From Gammaproteobacteria bacterium (GTDB lineage: Bacteria > Pseudomonadota > Gammaproteobacteria > Methylococcales > Methylomonadaceae): a stretch of 10,301 nt of DNA. The notes beneath the pieces are model-generated. The model ran no database searches. It worked only from the letters and a program-made list of their open reading frames with translations, and was not told the origin of the DNA. Of the stretch, positions 7,520 through 10,301 are shown in pieces; positions within the stretch are counted from its first letter, which is position 1; the number at the start of each line of letters is the position of its first letter. Made by a program: the position numbers and the translations under genes. The stretch spans positions 1 through 10,301 of the forward strand of contig JAJRWJ010000233.1 in the NCBI GenBank assembly GCA_024276805.1, in the 5' to 3' direction.

Positions 7520-7549
7520 AACCTTGCAATACTGTCAATATATGGTTGT

Positions 7550-7583
7550 ATTGTCAGCCTGATAACTGGATCAGGCTGGCAAT
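7550..7583. repeat. Second hairpin just after the 195-aa gene
   Basis: Arms 7550-7563 and 7570-7583 pair over 14 bp with a single G-U wobble around a 6-base loop (AACTGG). It lies 57 bp beyond the stop codon of the 195-aa gene in the minus direction. As with the neighbouring hairpin, no T-run follows. It may protect the 3' end of the upstream mRNA or cause partial termination. Confidence 0.7.
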
Positions 7584-7639
7584 GCACAAACCGGTAAACG
7601 TCCAGTTAGCCAGTCGCTTTCAAGCCTGCTCCCCAGGAA

Positions 7640-8227
7640 CTACCACTCTTTGGCTTTGCCCAACAAGCCATTGACTTTGCGCTTGAATCCCGCATTGGAG
7701 AGATACAGCACATAGAGGCCCGCGAGAGCAAACAGCAAATAGATGCCGATTTCACCCGTCGATGCTTTCTTTCCAGCACCTACCGTAAATCCGATATGCG
7801 CATCGACCGGCTCGCCCTTTTCAGGTATCAGTTTTACGTGCACCAGATATTTGCCTTTTTCCTTGAAGTTCATAGTAGCATTGACCGTTCCTGATTTATG
7901 CTTGCTCGCTTCCTGAAAATAGACCCGCTTGCCTTCCGGCTCCTTGGTGATTTCAAATTCCACCTGCAAATGACGCAGCTTTTTTCCCACGTAATCGAAC
8001 ACCAAATTGGTAGGGGTATTCAATGCCGGAATATTTTCACAAAATTCTTCTCCAGGGCTGGTAAAGGGTTGATATGCTGTATAATGCACCCATTCTCCCT
8101 GAATCTGGATTTTACATTGATCGGTATCGGTACCCGCCGCTCCCCCATGAGCCCAAACAGATGACAAAGGCAACGCGGAAAGCATCAATCCCAGAAAAAC
8201 ATTCCGAAGTATTTGTTTTGTATTCAT
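7640..8227 (-). CDS. Secreted, C-terminally anchored protein of the copper cluster (195 aa; mature N-terminal His)
   Basis: I do not recognise this family by name. The ATG at 8227 has GGAAGG 5 bases upstream, a strong ribosome binding site; an upstream in-frame start near 8272 would disrupt the signal peptide and lacks this site. The signal peptide (about 1-26) ends in SVWA, so the mature protein should begin with His27-Gly-Gly. The periplasmic part (27-155) has two Cys (38 and 63, possible disulfide) and His48, His86, His110, His130 and His144. Its beta-strand-like pattern ends in a KGKYLVHVKLIP and HIGFTV segment, reminiscent of Ig-like YtkA/CopC-type domains. A membrane helix (about 159-177) and a basic tail (FKRK...KAKEW) close the protein. 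This topology recalls the PmoD/AmoD proteins of methane and ammonia oxidisers, but I cannot show homology. It is probably a copper-handling or assembly partner of the oxidase and cupredoxin, inferred from position and layout. Confidence 0.85.
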   Translation of the reverse strand: MNTKQILRNVFLGLMLSALPLSSVWAHGGAAGTDTDQCKIQIQGEWVHYTAYQPFTSPGEEFCENIPALNTPTNLVFDYVGKKLRHLQVEFEITKEPEGKRVYFQEASKHKSGTVNATMNFKEKGKYLVHVKLIPEKGEPVDAHIGFTVGAGKKASTGEIGIYLLFALAGLYVLYLSNAGFKRKVNGLLGKAKEW

Positions 8228-8388
8228 ACTTACCTTCCAGTTTGTTAAATTATTGTTTTTTAATAAAATCATTGACTCCGTCAGGCAATTGGCCGACTTT
8301 GTACCTCAGGCCATCAGGCTTGACAGAGCTTTTCACTCTAGCACAACAAACTTTACAAGGAAAGCGTCATGCCCAATATTCCTTAAAC

Positions 8389-8416
8389 TTTACGTGACTA
8401 TTGTATATCATAAAAT
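8389..8416 (+). promoter_or_regulatory. Possible sigma-70-type promoter for pgi
   Basis: TTTACG at 8389-8394 and TAAAAT at 8411-8416 are spaced by 16 bp in an AT-rich stretch about 85 bp upstream of the pgi ATG. The -10 matches consensus at five of six positions and the -35 at four of six. The same region (8228-8500) lies between divergent genes and must also serve the copper cluster, for which I found no good promoter. Confidence is low because AT-rich spacers often give such matches. Confidence 0.3.
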
Positions 8417-8500
8417 TATTTAATGCTAATACTTTCTTGTTAATATCCCCTTCTTTTCGTAAACTTGCCGTTAACTGAAAATTGACCGGACCCTATTCCA

Positions 8501-10135
8501 ATGCCTCAGCCCACGAAACTCCCTACCTGGAACGAATTAAACAGACATCAGAACAAGATCGCCGACTTGAAAATGCGCGACTTGTTTGCCAAAGACCAGG
8601 AGCGCTTTGATAAATTTTCATTACAATTTAACGACATCTTGTTTGATTTTTCGAAAAACCGCATTACTGATGAAACCCTGACACTGCTGATCAAACTGGC
8701 TAGGCAAGCCGGCCTGGACAAGAAAATAGAAGCCATGTTCACTGGCGAGAAAATCAATGCCGCTGAAAACCGCGCGGCGCTGCATACCGCGTTACGCAAC
8801 AGAAGCAACTGCCCGGTCTATGTCGACGGGCAAAATGTCATGCCTGAAATAAACGCTGTCCTGGATAAAATGCAGCAATTTTGTGATACCGTGCACAGCG
8901 GCAAATGGCAGGGATACACCGGCAAACCAATAACCGATATCGTCAATATCGGCATCGGCGGGTCTGACCTGGGTCCAAAAATGGTCACCACCGCCCTGCA
9001 TCCCTATAAAAAGCCCAACCTGCACACCCACTTCGTTTCCAATGTGGACCAGACCGATCTGGTTGAAACACTGAAAAACCTCGCTCCGGAAACCACCCTG
9101 TTTCTCATCGCCTCGAAATCGTTCACCACCCAGGAAACCATGACCAACGCCGTCTCAGCCAGAAAATGGCTGCTCGATGCGGCGCACGATGAGAACGCCA
9201 TTGCCAAACATTTCGTGGCCATCTCCACGAACCGGGAAAAGATCACCGACTTCGGCATAGATCCGGAAAACATGTTCGAGTTCTGGGACTGGGTCGGCGG
9301 CCGCTATTCCCTGTGGTCGGCAATCGGCCTGTCCATTGCCCTGAGCGTCGGCATGGACAATTTCATCAAATTACTGGGTGGCGCATTCGCCGTGGACGAG
9401 CATTTCAGGAACACCGCCTATGAAAGAAACATTCCGGTGATCATGGCTTTGCTGGGCATCTGGTACAACAATTTTTTCATGGCGGAGACGCATGCCATTC
9501 TTCCCTATGACCAGTCCATGCGTTTCTTTGCCGATTACCTGCAGCAGGATGACATGGAGAGCAATGGCAAGAGCGTCGATATCGAGGGGCAAACGGTCGA
9601 TTACCATACCGGGCCGATCATCTGGGGGCAGCCCGGCACCAATGGGCAGCATGCCTTTTTCCAGCTGATTCACCAGGGCACCAAACTGATTCCCTGCGAC
9701 TTTCTCGCTCCGGCGATCAGCCACTACAACCTGCCGAATCACCACGACATCCTGATTTCCAATTTCCTCGCCCAGCCGGAGGCCATGATGAAAGGCAAAA
9801 CCACGGAAGAAGTCCGGCAGGAACTCAACCTCCCTGATGACCCGCGGCATCGCGCCCTCATCGCAGCCAAGGTCTTCCCCGGCAACAAACCTTCAAACTC
9901 CTTTCTTTTCAAGCAGCTGAACCCGGAAACCCTGGGCTCGCTGATCGCCTTCTACGAACATAAAATTTTTGTCCAGGGCGCCATCTGGAACATCAATTCC
10001 TTCGATCAGATGGGGGTGGAACTGGGCAAGGTTTTGGCGCAGGCAATTTTGCCTGAACTGCAAAGCTGTACTACAGTTAAAACACATGACTGCTCAACCA
10101 ACGGGCTGATCAATCACTACAAACAGCTTCGTTAA
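8501..10135 (+). CDS. pgi: Glucose-6-phosphate isomerase
   Basis: This cytoplasmic enzyme interconverts glucose 6-phosphate and fructose 6-phosphate, linking glycolysis/gluconeogenesis with hexose-phosphate and nucleotide-sugar synthesis. The 544-residue length is normal for the bacterial family. NIGIGGSDLGP (149-159) and the SKSFTTQET segment (205-213) form the sugar-phosphate-binding SIS regions. DWVGGRYSLWSAIG (263-276) is the first family signature and GAIWNINSFDQMGVELGK (493-510) the second. The catalytic residues Glu353, His384 and Lys510 are present at positions equivalent to E. coli Glu355, His386 and Lys514. The N-terminus aligns with known Pgi proteins, which supports this ATG, although the ribosome binding site is weak (only a GGA about 11 bases upstream). 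It is followed after 14 bp by the mltF-like gene, so the two may share a transcript. Confidence 0.97.
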   Translation: MPQPTKLPTWNELNRHQNKIADLKMRDLFAKDQERFDKFSLQFNDILFDFSKNRITDETLTLLIKLARQAGLDKKIEAMFTGEKINAAENRAALHTALRNRSNCPVYVDGQNVMPEINAVLDKMQQFCDTVHSGKWQGYTGKPITDIVNIGIGGSDLGPKMVTTALHPYKKPNLHTHFVSNVDQTDLVETLKNLAPETTLFLIASKSFTTQETMTNAVSARKWLLDAAHDENAIAKHFVAISTNREKITDFGIDPENMFEFWDWVGGRYSLWSAIGLSIALSVGMDNFIKLLGGAFAVDEHFRNTAYERNIPVIMALLGIWYNNFFMAETHAILPYDQSMRFFADYLQQDDMESNGKSVDIEGQTVDYHTGPIIWGQPGTNGQHAFFQLIHQGTKLIPCDFLAPAISHYNLPNHHDILISNFLAQPEAMMKGKTTEEVRQELNLPDDPRHRALIAAKVFPGNKPSNSFLFKQLNPETLGSLIAFYEHKIFVQGAIWNINSFDQMGVELGKVLAQAILPELQSCTTVKTHDCSTNGLINHYKQLR

Positions 10136-10149
10136 CCACCGGGTTTTTT

Positions 10150-10301
10150 GTGCGCCTGATTCTACTGCTTTTTTTCATTCTGGCTGTTGTTATCCTGGTG
10201 CACAGCCAGAATCGGTATTCGCTGCCGCTGCCGCATAAGTCACAGCTACAGCAAATCAGGGAAAAAGGCTTCATCAAGGTCCTGACCCGTTACGACCCCA
10301 C
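10150..10301 (+). CDS. mltF: Probable membrane-bound lytic murein transglycosylase F, N-terminal part (partial at right edge)
   Basis: The frame from GTG at 10150 stays open to the window end. It encodes a hydrophobic N-terminal helix (RLILLLFFILAVVILV), fitting a signal anchor or uncleaved export signal. A short linker leads to QLQQIREKGFIKVLTRYDP. This last segment resembles the beginning of the periplasmic solute-binding-like domain of MltF, which in the full protein precedes a lytic transglycosylase domain that cleaves peptidoglycan. Other periplasmic binding-type proteins begin similarly, so the name is provisional; the catalytic part lies outside the window. There is no clear ribosome binding site, and only 14 bp separate it from the pgi stop, so coupling is possible. 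Confidence 0.6.
   Translation, partial: MRLILLLFFILAVVILVHSQNRYSLPLPHKSQLQQIREKGFIKVLTRYDP

Larger units (their letters stand above)
7358..7639 (-). promoter_or_regulatory. Intergenic spacer between the 195-aa gene and the multicopper oxidase gene
   Basis: This 282-bp gap separates two same-strand genes. It holds two strong hairpins, listed separately, and otherwise no credible gene; short frames on the plus strand have no family features. On the minus strand TTGACA (plus 7533-7538) could be a -35 element for an oxidase promoter, but I see no matching -10 box at the right distance. The 5' end of the oxidase transcript is therefore undetermined. The ribosome binding site AAGG lies just upstream of the oxidase ATG. 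Confidence 0.4.

Noticed and set aside
7301..7597. Plus-strand open frame of 98 codons overlapping the oxidase start and the hairpin spacer
   Set aside because: It covers the oxidase ribosome binding site and both hairpins, has no family features and runs antisense to a clear gene.
7469..7887. A 13-base word (CATTGACCGTTCC) found both in the spacer near 7469 and within the 195-aa gene near 7879
   Set aside because: Two copies of one short word, one of them inside coding sequence, are not enough to call a repeat or operator.
8281..8319. Three copies of TCAGGC (8281, 8306, 8314) upstream of the copper cluster
   Set aside because: Irregular spacing and a six-base unit give no firm support for an operator; it does not match a copper-regulator site that I can recognise.

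Overview
The window most resembles a chromosomal segment of a gammaproteobacterium. The evidence is a YqaA-type DedA protein, a proteobacterial-type glucose-6-phosphate isomerase followed by what looks like the start of an MltF-type lytic transglycosylase, and an LPS-core-type glycosyltransferase locus. A copper-loving group such as the methanotrophic Methylococcales is possible because of the copper-protein cluster. That is inference, since no pmo/amo, rRNA or other taxonomic marker is present.

Left part (1-3314): surface polysaccharide or LPS genes. These are the C-terminal end of an O-antigen ligase/polymerase (+), two family 2 glycosyltransferases on the minus strand, and a divergently transcribed NAD-dependent sugar epimerase (+). 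The second glycosyltransferase resembles WaaE/KdtX.

Middle (3392-4656): a minus-strand pair. One gene encodes an unrecognised multi-pass membrane protein of 262 residues and the other a YqaA/DedA-type membrane protein. An intrinsic terminator at 4685-4722 separates them from the genes upstream.

Core of interest (4747-8227): three minus-strand genes read in the order 8227 to 4747. They encode (i) a 195-aa secreted protein whose predicted mature N-terminus is His, with one C-terminal membrane anchor; (ii) a 585-aa two-domain multicopper oxidase with its type 1 copper site in domain 1, a Ca-binding-like loop in an N-terminal extension, and a C-terminal anchor; and (iii) a 286-aa type 1 copper protein with a His/Met-rich N-terminus and a C-terminal anchor. 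Genes (ii) and (iii) overlap by 8 bp. Genes (i) and (ii) are separated by about 280 bp containing two strong hairpins. All three products look exported and tethered to the inner membrane on the periplasmic side, which suggests a membrane-bound periplasmic copper redox assembly. I do not recognise this exact trio as a named system.

Right part (8501-10301): pgi (+) with the catalytic residues and both family signatures intact, followed 14 bp later by the beginning of a probable mltF-like gene cut by the window edge.
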